Shown here one piece after another: positions 12,820-23,196 of a stretch of 64,000 nt of DNA. Numbering within the stretch: position 1 is the stretch's first letter; each line of letters opens with the position of its first letter. The DNA comes from Ustilago trichophora (Eukaryota; Basidiomycota; Ustilaginomycetes; Ustilaginales; Ustilaginaceae), in the NCBI GenBank assembly GCA_900323505.1, contig OOIN01000012.1:1054001-1118000 (forward strand), read 5' to 3'. Below the pieces are notes generated by a model. It was given only the letters and a program-made list of their open reading frames with translations, made no database searches and was not told the DNA's origin. The translations under genes and the position numbers were made by a program.

Positions 12820-15741
12820 ATGATCGCCGAGCTGCTAGCCATGCTGGCTGGTCACCCATCTAGCCTCTTTGCATCCTCCTCCACTGCTTCGATCAACCCT
12901 GGCTCAGCTGGTACGACATTCAAAGTTAGAGACGATCTCAACTTCCTTCACCCTTCCGAGGTCGAGATACTCAACCACCTTGCGACTTACTACACTCGCT
13001 ACGTCCGCATCAAGACTTTTGCTGACACCCAGATTGAGGCGGCTCGACAGCGTGCTGTACGATCTGCACTGAGGGCCAACTCGCTTGCCAGCCGCAGTGC
13101 CAACGGTGCACAAGATGAGCTGGAACAACAACCGACACTTCACTTGGTACCACTCTGCTCGACGCTTCTGTCGATATTGATGGACTACCATGCGCTCGTG
13201 CTGCAGACGGAAAGGCTGGTGCTTGACAAGGATGTGGACCTTGTCGCACGGACAGGGTTCGTCAGTCTGGCGAATTTGAGAGCGAGGTTCGAGCCTTGGG
13301 ATGCACCGCTTACTGCGCTCAATGAGCTTGTCACGCTACTCTTGCAAGGCCCGACCAAAGCAAGAGATGTCGCCTTTGCTAAGGAGCCTAGTACCGATGT
13401 TGCAGCGGAAGATGGGCAGGATGCCCAAGCTGCGTTCCCAGCAGCGTGGACCGGCGGTCTTCTCATCGATCTGCTTAGCTTGAAGGCGTCTACAGGCGTC
13501 GAGAGGGTAGCGAAACACATGGCTTGTCTGCGCACTGCAGTAGAGGATAGCTGGATGCAACACCTCATAGCTTGGGTGTGCAGAGGAGAGATTCATCGTC
13601 CTGGAGGCATCGCCGATCCACATGCTTCGAAACGAACTCTGATCTCGAGGGATCAGCTCATTCACTGGATCGATGCAACCGATGCGGATGCACACAATGA
13701 CCACCTCGCAGCTGCCAATGGCGATGGACTTGCCGACTGGGCTGCCTCTTCTGGAAATACTTGGGCATTCCGACCCGACGCATTGCCCGCATCAGTCTCG
13801 GACTCGACCGCTGATTCGATCCTGTACGTCGGTCGCGCGCTCTACACCATCCGCTACGCCAACGCTTCCTCGGCACATCTCAGCGAAACTCCATCTCGGC
13901 ATACACGACTCTCTGGACCGCCTGATACTGTCATTCAGCTCCACGAGGCTGCACTTGCCCGCGCGGGTGTCCGACCCAGCCGACCATCGGATCTGGATCG
14001 GGCGATTCAGTCGCTACGAAATGATGTCTCGGAATGGATCTTTCGCAACATCCTCACCACTTCCGTCGTACTTTCCTCACTGCAGTGCCTCGGCGACTAC
14101 TTTTTGCACCGTAATGGGCCCTACATCCTCTCACTGCTGGGCGAGGTGGAGACAATGCGAAAGAACAAGCTCTACCGCGCGCGGTCTGCTGCTGCGAGTG
14201 TGATACGATCGAGCGATCTCGAGCTCTCCTTGCGCCGGGCGACGGTTGGCACTTGGGCAGAGGATGACCCGTCTTTGCAGCGATTGCGTTTTGTACTGCC
14301 CAAGGGCGGCTATCGGCCCAGCTTGACCGGTGCACGTACTGCTAAAGTACGCGGAGCTGCAGCTGCGAATGCCAACGCCGACATCACGATAGCAGGAAGC
14401 ACTCTTACAAGCACACGCTTTGACGACTATCTGATCGGCGTCCCCGCCCAACTCCACTACACGGCGGTATTCCCACTCGACCTCTTCTTGTCGGCTTCCG
14501 ACCTTGCAGCATACTCTCGCATCTTTTCGTACCTCATCGCCATCAGAAAGGTTCATGCACGCGTGCTCGACTGCTGGATAGCGCTCAGTAAGAACCAGCG
14601 CGGTAGGCGAAAGTTTACCGGCACAGGTGAAGGTGGTGTGGACGCAAGGGAAGAGAAGCAACGCGGGAGGCTCTTGAGGTGCAGTTGGGGAGTGGTGAGG
14701 AGTATGAAGTGGTTCTTGGACACGCTGCTGGGTCATTTCCAGACGGATATCATCGATGCGCAATGGGGAAGTTTGACAGAACGACTCCGGGCTAGTGCTG
14801 CGCAGCCTGGACTGGAGAGGGGAGGAATGGGGAGGTTGAGAAAGGATTCGGAGCAACATCAGCACAGGTCGAGCTCTCCCATTGGATCGATCATTGCGGC
14901 GAGTGAAGCGTATGGGGAGGAGGGGAGATCGAGAGTTGTCAGTGGCTCGGCAGCAGGTCTTTCACGTCCACCGACAGTCATCGGTGGCGCTGGTGGGGGC
15001 AGGAGGAGGCTGGCATTTCCAGTCTCGGGTCCAGCTTCGTCGACTTATGCGCCACCGGCTTCTGCCATTGGGCGTGCGGGTCGCCGCTTCGTCTCTTCTT
15101 CCACTCGGCCCGAATCAATCATTGACGGCGTCGATACGATCCGAGCGGATGGCACGGAACCCATCTCGGGCGGAGAAGTTGACTCGATGCTCGACTTTGC
15201 CTCGCTCCGCACGGCGCACACCGCCTTCCTCGCATTCGTTCAAGACGGTCTCCTCCTCTCCTCTCCCGTTGCGTCCTCCTTGGTTCGCTCAATTTTAGAC
15301 ATTTGCGATCGCTTCGTAGGCTCCGTAGAACGATGGGGAGGCGACGTTCTTCCACCGCTTCTCGAGACCAACCCGGCCACTGCCGATCGCAATGCCGCAA
15401 TCGAAGACCGCCAACAGCTCATCGACGCTACCACCTCCGAGCTCGATGCAGAGTTAAGCCGATTCTTCAAACTTCTCTCCTCTTCTTCGAGCACGTCCTA
15501 TAATGGGAACGTTTCAAGCACGGGAGCTGCGGATGAAAGCGGGCTGGGATCGCTATCGATTTCGATTGCACAGCTGAATCTGTCCAGAGACGCGAATGTG
15601 GCGAGTGGGACGGGAATGGCGAGGAAGCATCTAGAGCAGTTGCTACTGCGGTTGGATTACAGTGGTTTCTTTGCCGAAAAGGTGCAGAGGGAGAGGGCGA
15701 TGCTCAAGGGTCAACTGGATAACACGCTTGCTGGGGGATGA
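12820..15741 (+). CDS. GCP4: Gamma-tubulin complex component 4 (GCP4/Spc97-Spc98 family)
   Basis: Subunit of the gamma-tubulin ring complex that nucleates microtubules at spindle pole bodies. The product is 973 residues without introns, starting MIAELLAMLAGHPSSLF, which matches the characteristic GCP4 start (MIHELLLAL.G.PG..F), followed by DLNFLHPSEVEILN as in other GCP4s; this is why I take the start at 12820 rather than the upstream in-frame Met at 12577. The middle holds the GRIP1-like segment (residues about 370-480) with LRNDVSEWIFRNILTTSVVLSSLQCLGDYFL. The C-terminal GRIP2 half (FDDYLIGVPAQLHYTAVFPLDLFLSASDLAAYSRIFSYL) is interrupted by a low-complexity Gly/Ser/Arg-rich insert around residues 660-780. 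It converges on ALG6 with 110 bases between stop codons. Confidence 0.88.
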   Translation: MIAELLAMLAGHPSSLFASSSTASINPGSAGTTFKVRDDLNFLHPSEVEILNHLATYYTRYVRIKTFADTQIEAARQRAVRSALRANSLASRSANGAQDELEQQPTLHLVPLCSTLLSILMDYHALVLQTERLVLDKDVDLVARTGFVSLANLRARFEPWDAPLTALNELVTLLLQGPTKARDVAFAKEPSTDVAAEDGQDAQAAFPAAWTGGLLIDLLSLKASTGVERVAKHMACLRTAVEDSWMQHLIAWVCRGEIHRPGGIADPHASKRTLISRDQLIHWIDATDADAHNDHLAAANGDGLADWAASSGNTWAFRPDALPASVSDSTADSILYVGRALYTIRYANASSAHLSETPSRHTRLSGPPDTVIQLHEAALARAGVRPSRPSDLDRAIQSLRNDVSEWIFRNILTTSVVLSSLQCLGDYFLHRNGPYILSLLGEVETMRKNKLYRARSAAASVIRSSDLELSLRRATVGTWAEDDPSLQRLRFVLPKGGYRPSLTGARTAKVRGAAAANANADITIAGSTLTSTRFDDYLIGVPAQLHYTAVFPLDLFLSASDLAAYSRIFSYLIAIRKVHARVLDCWIALSKNQRGRRKFTGTGEGGVDAREEKQRGRLLRCSWGVVRSMKWFLDTLLGHFQTDIIDAQWGSLTERLRASAAQPGLERGGMGRLRKDSEQHQHRSSSPIGSIIAASEAYGEEGRSRVVSGSAAGLSRPPTVIGGAGGGRRRLAFPVSGPASSTYAPPASAIGRAGRRFVSSSTRPESIIDGVDTIRADGTEPISGGEVDSMLDFASLRTAHTAFLAFVQDGLLLSSPVASSLVRSILDICDRFVGSVERWGGDVLPPLLETNPATADRNAAIEDRQQLIDATTSELDAELSRFFKLLSSSSSTSYNGNVSSTGAADESGLGSLSISIAQLNLSRDANVASGTGMARKHLEQLLLRLDYSGFFAEKVQRERAMLKGQLDNTLAGG

Positions 15742-15851
15742 TGTTGGCTCTGCAACGTGTATTTTAAATCATCCTCGTAGATGGAACAAGACATTCGGCG
15801 ATGCATTGCTGTATTCAACATCAGTAGTGAAACAAGAGTGCTTGACAGAAA

Positions 15852-18800
15852 TCATGAAGTTTTGTCCTTGGAAGACGACTTGCCTTTGGTCGAGGCGAAA
15901 GACAAATCGAATCCGTTTGCAAATGCTAGCTGAGCCTGACGGATGAGTGCCCATCCGAAGACGATGCCGAAGCACGGTGTGGTGAGAAGCACGTTGAGCA
16001 CTGGGTAGATGTCTGGATATCTTGTCCACACTTGTGCCTGCAATCCTGGCGCCAATCGTGGCAGTATAATCTCTGTCAAATGCAATCCTGCCGCTGCGGC
16101 GTACGTCAGTGTGCTGAGGCGTCTAAAGAATGATACGTCTTTCCTGAGCAACCCCTGCAGGGCAGTGCTAGGGTTGAAGGGGAGGACAAGGTTTCCAATC
16201 CACCAATTCCACATCACCATCAGGAGCAAGTATTGCAGAGATTGACCGTCCCTCCTAAGCAGAGGGAAGAGGGAGAACGTGGCCATATTGTTGAACCATA
16301 CGCTCCATTCCCAGTCGCGGGCCGAAGTGATGTTTCCTCCCCAAGTATCACCTTTAGCGCCGAGAATGAGGGTCATGGGTAGCAGTGGGAGGAGAATAGA
16401 CTTCTCGTGCGTTTGAAAGCCGAATAGGAAAAATGCGGTCGAGACGCTGATGAGACCGTAGGGTAGCATCTGTGCTGCGGGAGATGGCAGGGTTGATGCG
16501 ACCGGTCGTGAAGGGTGGGCCGCGGAGAGGTGTGGGTAGTCGGAGTCCTGAGTATTATCCAAGGATGCACCAAGCTGGCTAACGCGGCCACTCAGAGATT
16601 TGCTGACGGATCCCGCGAGCAGCGATTCTATCTCGGAACGGGCCACTCCTCCAACGGCCGATCCGACCACAGAGGGGGATCGACGACTGCGATTTGCCCC
16701 AGAACGATGCGATGCTGCCGTCGGGGCTTTGACGCTCCCCGCCGCACTCGCTCCAACTACAGAGTTGGCTTTGTCGTTCTGCCGCTTCTGCACCGTCTCT
16801 TGAGCGACCATCATCTCCATCTTTGCCGTCTGACTGCTAGCCCAGAACAACAACCAGCAACCAGGCAGGATCGCCACCAGCGTCACCAACAGACTCAACC
16901 TCGCCAACGCCGTCGCTGCCATCACGTTCTTCAGCTTGAACCTCGCTGGCAGCGGTAAGACGGAGAGGAAGCACCACACGTTTGCCACTTTGTCCTCAAA
17001 TAGTCCGCGTGCGAGTGGGAAGATGCGGTGAACGATTTGTCCAATTTGCTCGAGACTTGTCAGCCAGGGTGAGAAGACGACTCCAAAAGTGAATACGACA
17101 GCGAGGCCGAGACCGATGAAGAGTGTCAGGCCTCGCTCGGGGTCGATCCGCGCGAGCCCGATGCATCGGCCCAGCATGACGGCGAAGACTGCGGGCGCAT
17201 AGTAAAGCGCCATCTGTTTGAAGGACAAGCTGATGCAGAAAAAGACGGCGGCGGCAACGTATTCGTAGCTGAGACGGCGGGAGAGGTCGGTTACTGCTTG
17301 GCTGCGTGCGCGTGCGGTCGAGGAGGAAGCAGCGTCGGGGTTGGGTAAAGTCGTGTGGAGGAGCGCAAAGCACGCGGAACTGGAGCCGAGCATGATACTG
17401 TTGTACTGGAAATGGCCGTGGTCGATCAAGATAAGGGCAGGCTGGAGCAAGATGGAGAAGAGTGCGATGGCATGCGTGCGTCTACCCCGCCCTTCGAGCT
17501 TGCGGGTGACAAACAGCAAAACGGCAGGTAAGTAAAACAGCAGGTCGCCCAGAAGCACGGTGGCTCGCATGAATGTGGCCGTCGCCGCGTCCTCGTTCCC
17601 GCGCGATGTCTCGAAGGCAAACCCGGCGGCAGTGGAAGGGAAGAGCTTGCTGAAATACCCACAGGCCAAGCTGACCCATGCAGTGAGTGGCGGATAATCC
17701 AGACCCCAATACTGGAGATCGTAAAAGTACCATTTGGACGTCGGCAGGTGCAGGGTGAGCTCGATCCAGTGGCGTTGTGCTTCAAAGTCGCCGTGCATTG
17801 GCTCAACACCGCGGCCGCTCCAATCGCCCCGGCCCACCATCCAGCGGACCAAGAAGGCAACCAACAATACAAGCGGGGTGATGATGGCTTTGAGTTGTTC
17901 TTTAGCCAGCCAGCGGATCAAGCGACGCACGGGGGTTTCTGCTTGCGAGCCCGAGCCGGACAGCGCGTAGAGGTCACGCAGTGCAGCTGGTGGAGCTGAC
18001 AACGCTCCTAGGGCGGGTGCTGGTGGTTTGCGATGTGAAGCAGATGCTCTTTCTGGCGATAGCAGGCCAGCAGCGAGAGAGCTCTCGGTGCCTTTGCGTC
18101 GACGCCGACCGCTCTTGGATGTGATTGATTCTGCTGCGGTAAATGTGGGCGGGATGGTGGGGAGCGGTGGAGGAGGGCCATCCATCGAGACAGGGCGCGA
18201 GTTGCCTTTGACCGAACTTTTGCGGCGACGCCGTGTCGCCAATTCAGGCTGGTCGACATTGGTACCGCGATCCTGCAAGGACGTCGAAGGAGTATCAGCA
18301 GCGGCTCCCGCGGATTGCGGACCCGATTTGGCACGCCACTCTTCGATAGTATCGATGGTTCGGCTCTCGGCTTCTCTGCTGAGCTCCTGAGATGCCATGA
18401 AGGCGGGATGGTCGGGTGAGAGGGAAGAGTAACCGCTTCCGTCACGGCGCGAAGTTGCACTGGCCTTTCTGCGGCTCCGTGGTGATTCTGGGCCAGCACT
18501 GAGAACGCCGGCACTGAGACCTGACGTTGAACCGCCTTGATGACGTCGACGACGCGTGCCTGCCTCGCTCAAAGCGCCTGCACGGCCGGAGCGATCAGCA
18601 CGATCAAAAGTAGCAAGGGCTCCAAGACTGGGCGATGTTCTGAGAGCGGCGGGCGCTTGGGACGTTCGGAGCCAGTCGTCGAGGTCGAAGCCAGATGGAC
18701 GTGAAGCTACTGCGTTTGACTGATGGCGTTGGCGTGTATACTGTGTATCTGGGAGTGGTTGCTGCTGGTGAGCAAATGCATCGATAGACGGTGCGAGGTG

Positions 18801-19478
18801 ACGCGAAGCAGGGGCTGCACCAGAGTGATTGCTGGGTGGGTACGTGGATCGACCCTGTTTGGGAGGGAGACCCTGGCGGGAAGCTGCGAGGCCATTGTTG
18901 CTGGCTGCATGTGCGTTGTGACGTGCATTGGAAGCAAAGAGTGGGGCGGGAAGCACACTGCTGCCAAATGAAGAGTACGAGTCTTTGCGAGCGCGTCGAC
19001 GTTTAGACTGGCCGAGCAAGAGTCCTATCGACTCGTCTTCGTCTGCGTCGTTGGGCTGAGCGACAATGCGAGATGCCGAAGGGGACGGGTCGGCTGGAAG
19101 CACCTGCCATGAAGGTGAAGGTGAAGAGCTCGCGTGTGGCTTTGTGTTGCTGGCGAGGAGGTGGCGCGATGAGGAGGATGTCTTGAACGCTGCAGGTGAG
19201 GCATTGCTGGGTGAACGAGGTAGGGACGGATCCCGTTTGGATGCAGATTTGGTGTTGAGATGCGACGAGCTGGAGTGAGAAGGATGAATGGGGATGCCAA
19301 ACTGGTCGAGCTCCTCGGTACGAGTGATATCGGTGTTGAGCCTGCCCTGTTCCTGGATCCATTTTGCTGTGGGATGGGGATCAGAAGCAACATCAGGATT
19401 GCTGTCATCGATTCCATTGGTGCGAGGTGAGAGAAGCCTTTCTGGCCTCTCCTCCCAAGATGTGAAGGCGTGCGACAT
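15852..19478 (-). CDS. ALG6: ALG6 alpha-1,3-glucosyltransferase with long N-terminal extension
   Basis: ER-membrane glucosyltransferase that transfers the first glucose from dolichyl-phosphate-glucose to Man9GlcNAc2-PP-dolichol in N-glycan assembly. The 1,208-residue frame has no introns. The ALG6/ALG8 domain begins near residue 530 (ITPLVLLVAFLVRWMVG) and includes the luminal GDFEAQRHW near 560, then KWYFYDLQYWGLDYPPLTAW and the ETSRG...FMRATVLLGDLLFYLPAVLLF segment that favours ALG6 over ALG8. Multiple hydrophobic segments follow. Two oddities: about 520 residues of Ser/Pro/Arg-rich, probably disordered sequence precede the enzyme, whereas yeast Alg6 totals about 544 residues; and about 120 Ser/Ala-rich residues (from KMEMMVAQETVQKRQ to PSPAAQM) split two membrane segments. 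The enzyme assignment is firm; the role of the added regions is unknown. Confidence 0.9.
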   Translation of the reverse strand: MSHAFTSWEERPERLLSPRTNGIDDSNPDVASDPHPTAKWIQEQGRLNTDITRTEELDQFGIPIHPSHSSSSHLNTKSASKRDPSLPRSPSNASPAAFKTSSSSRHLLASNTKPHASSSPSPSWQVLPADPSPSASRIVAQPNDADEDESIGLLLGQSKRRRARKDSYSSFGSSVLPAPLFASNARHNAHAASNNGLAASRQGLPPKQGRSTYPPSNHSGAAPASRHLAPSIDAFAHQQQPLPDTQYTRQRHQSNAVASRPSGFDLDDWLRTSQAPAALRTSPSLGALATFDRADRSGRAGALSEAGTRRRRHQGGSTSGLSAGVLSAGPESPRSRRKASATSRRDGSGYSSLSPDHPAFMASQELSREAESRTIDTIEEWRAKSGPQSAGAAADTPSTSLQDRGTNVDQPELATRRRRKSSVKGNSRPVSMDGPPPPLPTIPPTFTAAESITSKSGRRRRKGTESSLAAGLLSPERASASHRKPPAPALGALSAPPAALRDLYALSGSGSQAETPVRRLIRWLAKEQLKAIITPLVLLVAFLVRWMVGRGDWSGRGVEPMHGDFEAQRHWIELTLHLPTSKWYFYDLQYWGLDYPPLTAWVSLACGYFSKLFPSTAAGFAFETSRGNEDAATATFMRATVLLGDLLFYLPAVLLFVTRKLEGRGRRTHAIALFSILLQPALILIDHGHFQYNSIMLGSSSACFALLHTTLPNPDAASSSTARARSQAVTDLSRRLSYEYVAAAVFFCISLSFKQMALYYAPAVFAVMLGRCIGLARIDPERGLTLFIGLGLAVVFTFGVVFSPWLTSLEQIGQIVHRIFPLARGLFEDKVANVWCFLSVLPLPARFKLKNVMAATALARLSLLVTLVAILPGCWLLFWASSQTAKMEMMVAQETVQKRQNDKANSVVGASAAGSVKAPTAASHRSGANRSRRSPSVVGSAVGGVARSEIESLLAGSVSKSLSGRVSQLGASLDNTQDSDYPHLSAAHPSRPVASTLPSPAAQMLPYGLISVSTAFFLFGFQTHEKSILLPLLPMTLILGAKGDTWGGNITSARDWEWSVWFNNMATFSLFPLLRRDGQSLQYLLLMVMWNWWIGNLVLPFNPSTALQGLLRKDVSFFRRLSTLTYAAAAGLHLTEIILPRLAPGLQAQVWTRYPDIYPVLNVLLTTPCFGIVFGWALIRQAQLAFANGFDLSFASTKGKSSSKDKTS

Positions 19479-20751
19479 GGTGACACAATGTGTGTGGCTA
19501 GGCTGCTGCCAGGTTTAAAGAGAATTGATGGTGAACATTGGCGTTTGGACGCGTGAGCGATATAGCAGGCGTACAGATGAAGTTGGCAGCAGCAGGAACC
19601 ACAGGATACGTAAGGTTGTGGGGATGAGAGTAATGTGTAGTGTTGGTTTGGTGGGAAACGTGTTGGCTCAAGCGCCGTCCAAGATGGCGGATCGACACTC
19701 TCACCCACACTCGGCCCACTTCGGCAACATATTCCGTCGCCAACTGCTTTAGTGGTGCTGTGAATGCGTCAGTGCACATCGTCTGAGCCAATTTCAGGGT
19801 CAAATTTGACGCGTGTCTGTCTACTTTCGCGACTCTATCAACACAAACATAACTGTACCATACACACCGACAGAGAAAGTGTGGAATTCCTGCACAACCG
19901 GTTTGTGTGCGAGCCGGAAGTGTCGGGCGCAGTATCTGATTGTTACATCTTCCAAAGCTTACATGGAGCAGCAAAAGTCGAGCCTTACATACTCCCTGGT
20001 CCTGTTCTTAGAAGCCATTCTTGATGTAACACAGACATAAGCACACTACTACTGAGTGTCCTGTATGCCAAGACCTGGAAAGGATGTTGATTCACAGGCA
20101 GCCGCGCAATGGTCTGATCGAAGGTTTAGGCCCGCCAAAAATAGCGAGAGGTCCAGGTTCGTTGTTCTGAGCTTCGATAGAAATCAGGAGGCTTTTCCGA
20201 TGCCGATCGATTCGTGCATGACGACCACGGTAGCTCGGTTCCGATTCGAGAAGAAGGCAAATTCAAAAATTCCCACGATCCAACGTCTTCGCAAATTTAG
20301 AACGCGGCCTGCCGACCCATTGAGATTTCGAAAAGGCCACCTGGCGCGTTGTAGCAACTCGAAATCAGATTTTGCCCTGAATAGAAGCTTTGTATTTGCG
20401 GTATGGGCAGGGTTAACCAAAACGCTGCTCAGCAAGCTTTGCAATTGCAGCGCCTGTATCTTGGACATTGCAGCTTGCAAGGCCTCTTTCCCCTAAGCTC
20501 GAAGAAAGGCCGCCCGACGACTCAAGCCCAGCCTGTGCCAAATTCCTCAGGGCAGAGTGAGCTCAACTCGCCAGCACCAAGCCAGAAATCTCGAATCTAT
20601 ACTCAGGCCAGCAGCAGGCAGTGAAACTGATTTCCTGGCACTCGGAGCAAGTGTGAGCCAGAGTGTGCGAATGCAAGCAAAGGGTAGTTGACGCTCGTCG
20701 CCATCGCCATCCTTTCCCCTTAGACCAACCCCATACATACACATAGTCAAG
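19479..20751. other. Divergent promoter spacer, ALG6/eL43
   Basis: No gene is supported here. The last 50 bases before the eL43 ATG are pyrimidine-rich (CCTTTCCCCTTAGACC), as is usual for ribosomal protein genes. Confidence 0.6.
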
Positions 20752-22144
20752 ATGGTAAGTGTTATCAGCAACAACGGCAACGGCTCATATCAACAGTGAT
20801 ACTCCAACACATCAAATACCAGCAGCCCATCGCATTGCACACAACATCATGACAATACAGCGTAATACAGCATGATCAACACAAATGCAGCCAGATGGAT
20901 CGCAAAGCAGCAACCATGACGCCGTTGGGAAGCATAGGGTAGTCAAGCTACCATCAACATGAATGCAGTAATGCCGAACAAGGTGTGAAACCCATCGCCT
21001 AGCAGGTGTAGAGAATCATGTAGCACGGGCAGAAGAACCGACACATTGATCTATCCAGGAGGGCATCAGGAGAATCATATCAGATCGACATTCCGTGACA
21101 GGTTGCATCCTTCGTCTCTTGATGGTGACCATGGTCTTCCAGCATTATGTCGCCACATCAGACATGTTTGCAGCGGCATCCTCATTCAAGCAGCCATTCG
21201 CACCTAGTCGATTTGCACATAGAGTACAGTTCTGGCACATAGCGCTCTGATGACCCATAACTTGTTTCAGCATACGATCACACACATCAGGATAGCTGGA
21301 TCGCCTTATTGCAGCATCATACCGTCAGCCCACCCAACGTTCTCGACGTCCACTGTTCGACCAAAGCCGTTGCTCGTGTATCCACCAACAACCTCTTCAG
21401 CGCCAGATCAGACCGACTAATACCAAGACCTTCCATACCATATTGCTTACATACAACAGTCGAAGCGCACTGTCAAGGTTGGAATCACCGGAAAGTACGG
21501 TACCCGTTACGGTGCCTCGCTCCGTCGTCAGATCAAGAAGATCGAAATCTCGCAGCACTCCAAGTACACCTGCACTTTCTGCGGCAAGGACTCGGTCAAG
21601 CGCAAGGCCGTCGGCATCTGGGAGTGCCGTGCCTGCAAGAAGGTCATGGCTGGTGGTGCTTGGACTCTCAGCACCTCGGCTGCTGCCACCGTCCGATCGT
21701 GAGTATACCAACGCAATCGTATCGAATCAAGAGATCATAAGCACGCAGCAAAGGAGAGCAGCCATCACAGCGAAGGAGTTCGCATGCACAGACTAAGATT
21801 TGTGTCCGCATCGACTAGGCGCAGCAGGGAAAGGTCTACCCTCGTTAGTCGAACGAGCAAGGCGGAGGAGAAGCGCATGCTGCTAGGCATCAGCTTAGGC
21901 AGAAAGTGATCGGGATAGAAAGCATAGCAACAAGAAAGCATAGCAACAACGAAAAGATGGACAGTATGCAGGGATCAAGTTTCGCTGCATCGAGCAGCGC
22001 TGGACAGATTCTCCCAACCGGGCACGCGCTTTCTTTGCGATCTCACGCATCTACTCCGTACCGCATCGTTACTAACCCTGACCTCACTCTTCTGTTCCCC
22101 CCAACAGCACCATCCGACGTCTCCGTGAGCTCACTGAGGCCTAA
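20752..22144 (+). CDS. RPL43: 60S ribosomal protein eL43 (L37a/L43)
   Basis: Zinc-ribbon protein of the large cytosolic ribosomal subunit. Exon 1 is only the ATG (20752-20754), followed immediately by GTAAGT. Exon 2 is 21460-21698 and exon 3 is 22108-22144. Splicing gives 92 residues, the standard length for the family: [19 protein letters not shown]... through [22 protein letters not shown] (Cx2C, 14 residues, Cx2C zinc site) to [11 protein letters not shown]. The introns are 705 and 409 bases, far longer than the 68-166 bases of the other introns in this window. Both keep GT-AG ends and phase. An ATG-only first exon is a known arrangement in fungal ribosomal protein genes. Confidence 0.95.
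21918..21949 (+). repeat. Perfect 16-bp tandem duplication inside eL43 intron 2
   Basis: GAAAGCATAGCAACAA occurs twice head to tail (21918-21933 and 21934-21949). It lies within the 409-base second intron of the eL43 gene and is non-coding. Confidence 0.9.
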
Positions 22145-22603
22145 GCGTGTCCTTCACACTTGGCCCCCTCCCTTCAGTCTCGCTCGTCGTTTGTTTCGGT
22201 CTCCTTTTACCTCGCGACACAACATTTATGATGTCGCCTTGTACACAAGTTTCTACCTCGTCCTCACACACACACTCTCGCATCTGCGTGCACATACGCT
22301 ACACCCCCCCAAAATATAAGCTGGCGCACCTGAAATAGGTGTGCCGTTTCTTACGTTGCCCATTGTTGCTTGTTTGACTGTTGATTGTTATCTGAAGTTG
22401 GGCGTATGGCTTTGTGTGAAAAGAAGAACACCGACGAAATCCTTGAACTCCAGGCATCTTTAGGTGATTCGACAGGGCAGGCAGCTCTTTGAATAAAAGT
22501 GTCAGTGCATCGCCGATGACACCGGTAGTGGGTTCGGAATCGCCGATGCGAGATGGATCGGTGTTCTTTTTTCGGGCTCTTTTCACTCCATCTTTTCTTC
22601 TTT

Positions 22604-22635
<32 letters not shown>

Positions 22636-23196
22636 TCTTTCTTTCTTCTCTTGATAACGGCAATCCACCCGAGCTTCCCACATGTGAGCAACCGACATTC
22701 GGCAAGTTGACGAGCAAAAATCATAGTCGGAAGAATGTCCTCCGCAACACCTATTTTCGTTTTGCGTTGCGAGAACTTGACGGTAGGGTTCGAGGTCCGG
22801 GGAAATCACCGATTACTACCGGCGGCCCTTATCTGTGCGTCTATCAAAAGTGTACACCGTACTGTATGTGTTTCGGAGCGAAGAGATAGGTTGGGATGCA
22901 TTGCCGTGGGTGTATGTACAGTACAGTACTGTAGCGAGTTACCGAGTTACGAGGGGTCTCGTCGTGTACATTGATGAACGGCGGTAGGGAGGCTTAGACA
23001 AGCGTACATCACCTTTGCTGTGACAGGATTCAATGCCAAGCCCGAAGTAGATAGCTTACTCTTTGACGATCATCAAACGGACGCCAGGAGAAGCATAAGA
23101 ACACCCAACAAGACGGGTTACAGCATGCTCCTCAACCCTACCCAATCCACTCCGACCGGAAACAAACAAGAACGAAAGGAAAGAACCCTTTCGACC
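22145..23196. other. Spacer between eL43 and amidase with T-rich tract
   Basis: This contains the eL43 3' region and the amidase promoter. A T-rich tract (22591-22646, T runs broken by single C) and a TACAGTACTGTA-type word at 22918-22933 are the only notable structures. The reading frame that extends upstream of the amidase to 23020 probably reflects leader sequence. Confidence 0.6.
22591..22646 (+). repeat. Imperfect poly-T tract
   Basis: About 55 bases, almost entirely T with isolated C, followed by a CTTT-rich stretch. Intergenic. Confidence 0.9.

Noticed and set aside
19870..19925. Short resemblance to lac operator/vector sequence (GTGTGGAATTC, GCGAGCCGGAAG)
   Set aside because: Only scattered short words match and the order and spacing differ; not cloning-vector contamination.
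22780..22810. GGGTTCGAGGTCC resembling a tRNA T arm
   Set aside because: The stem does not close symmetrically, and no acceptor or anticodon stem can be drawn around it.
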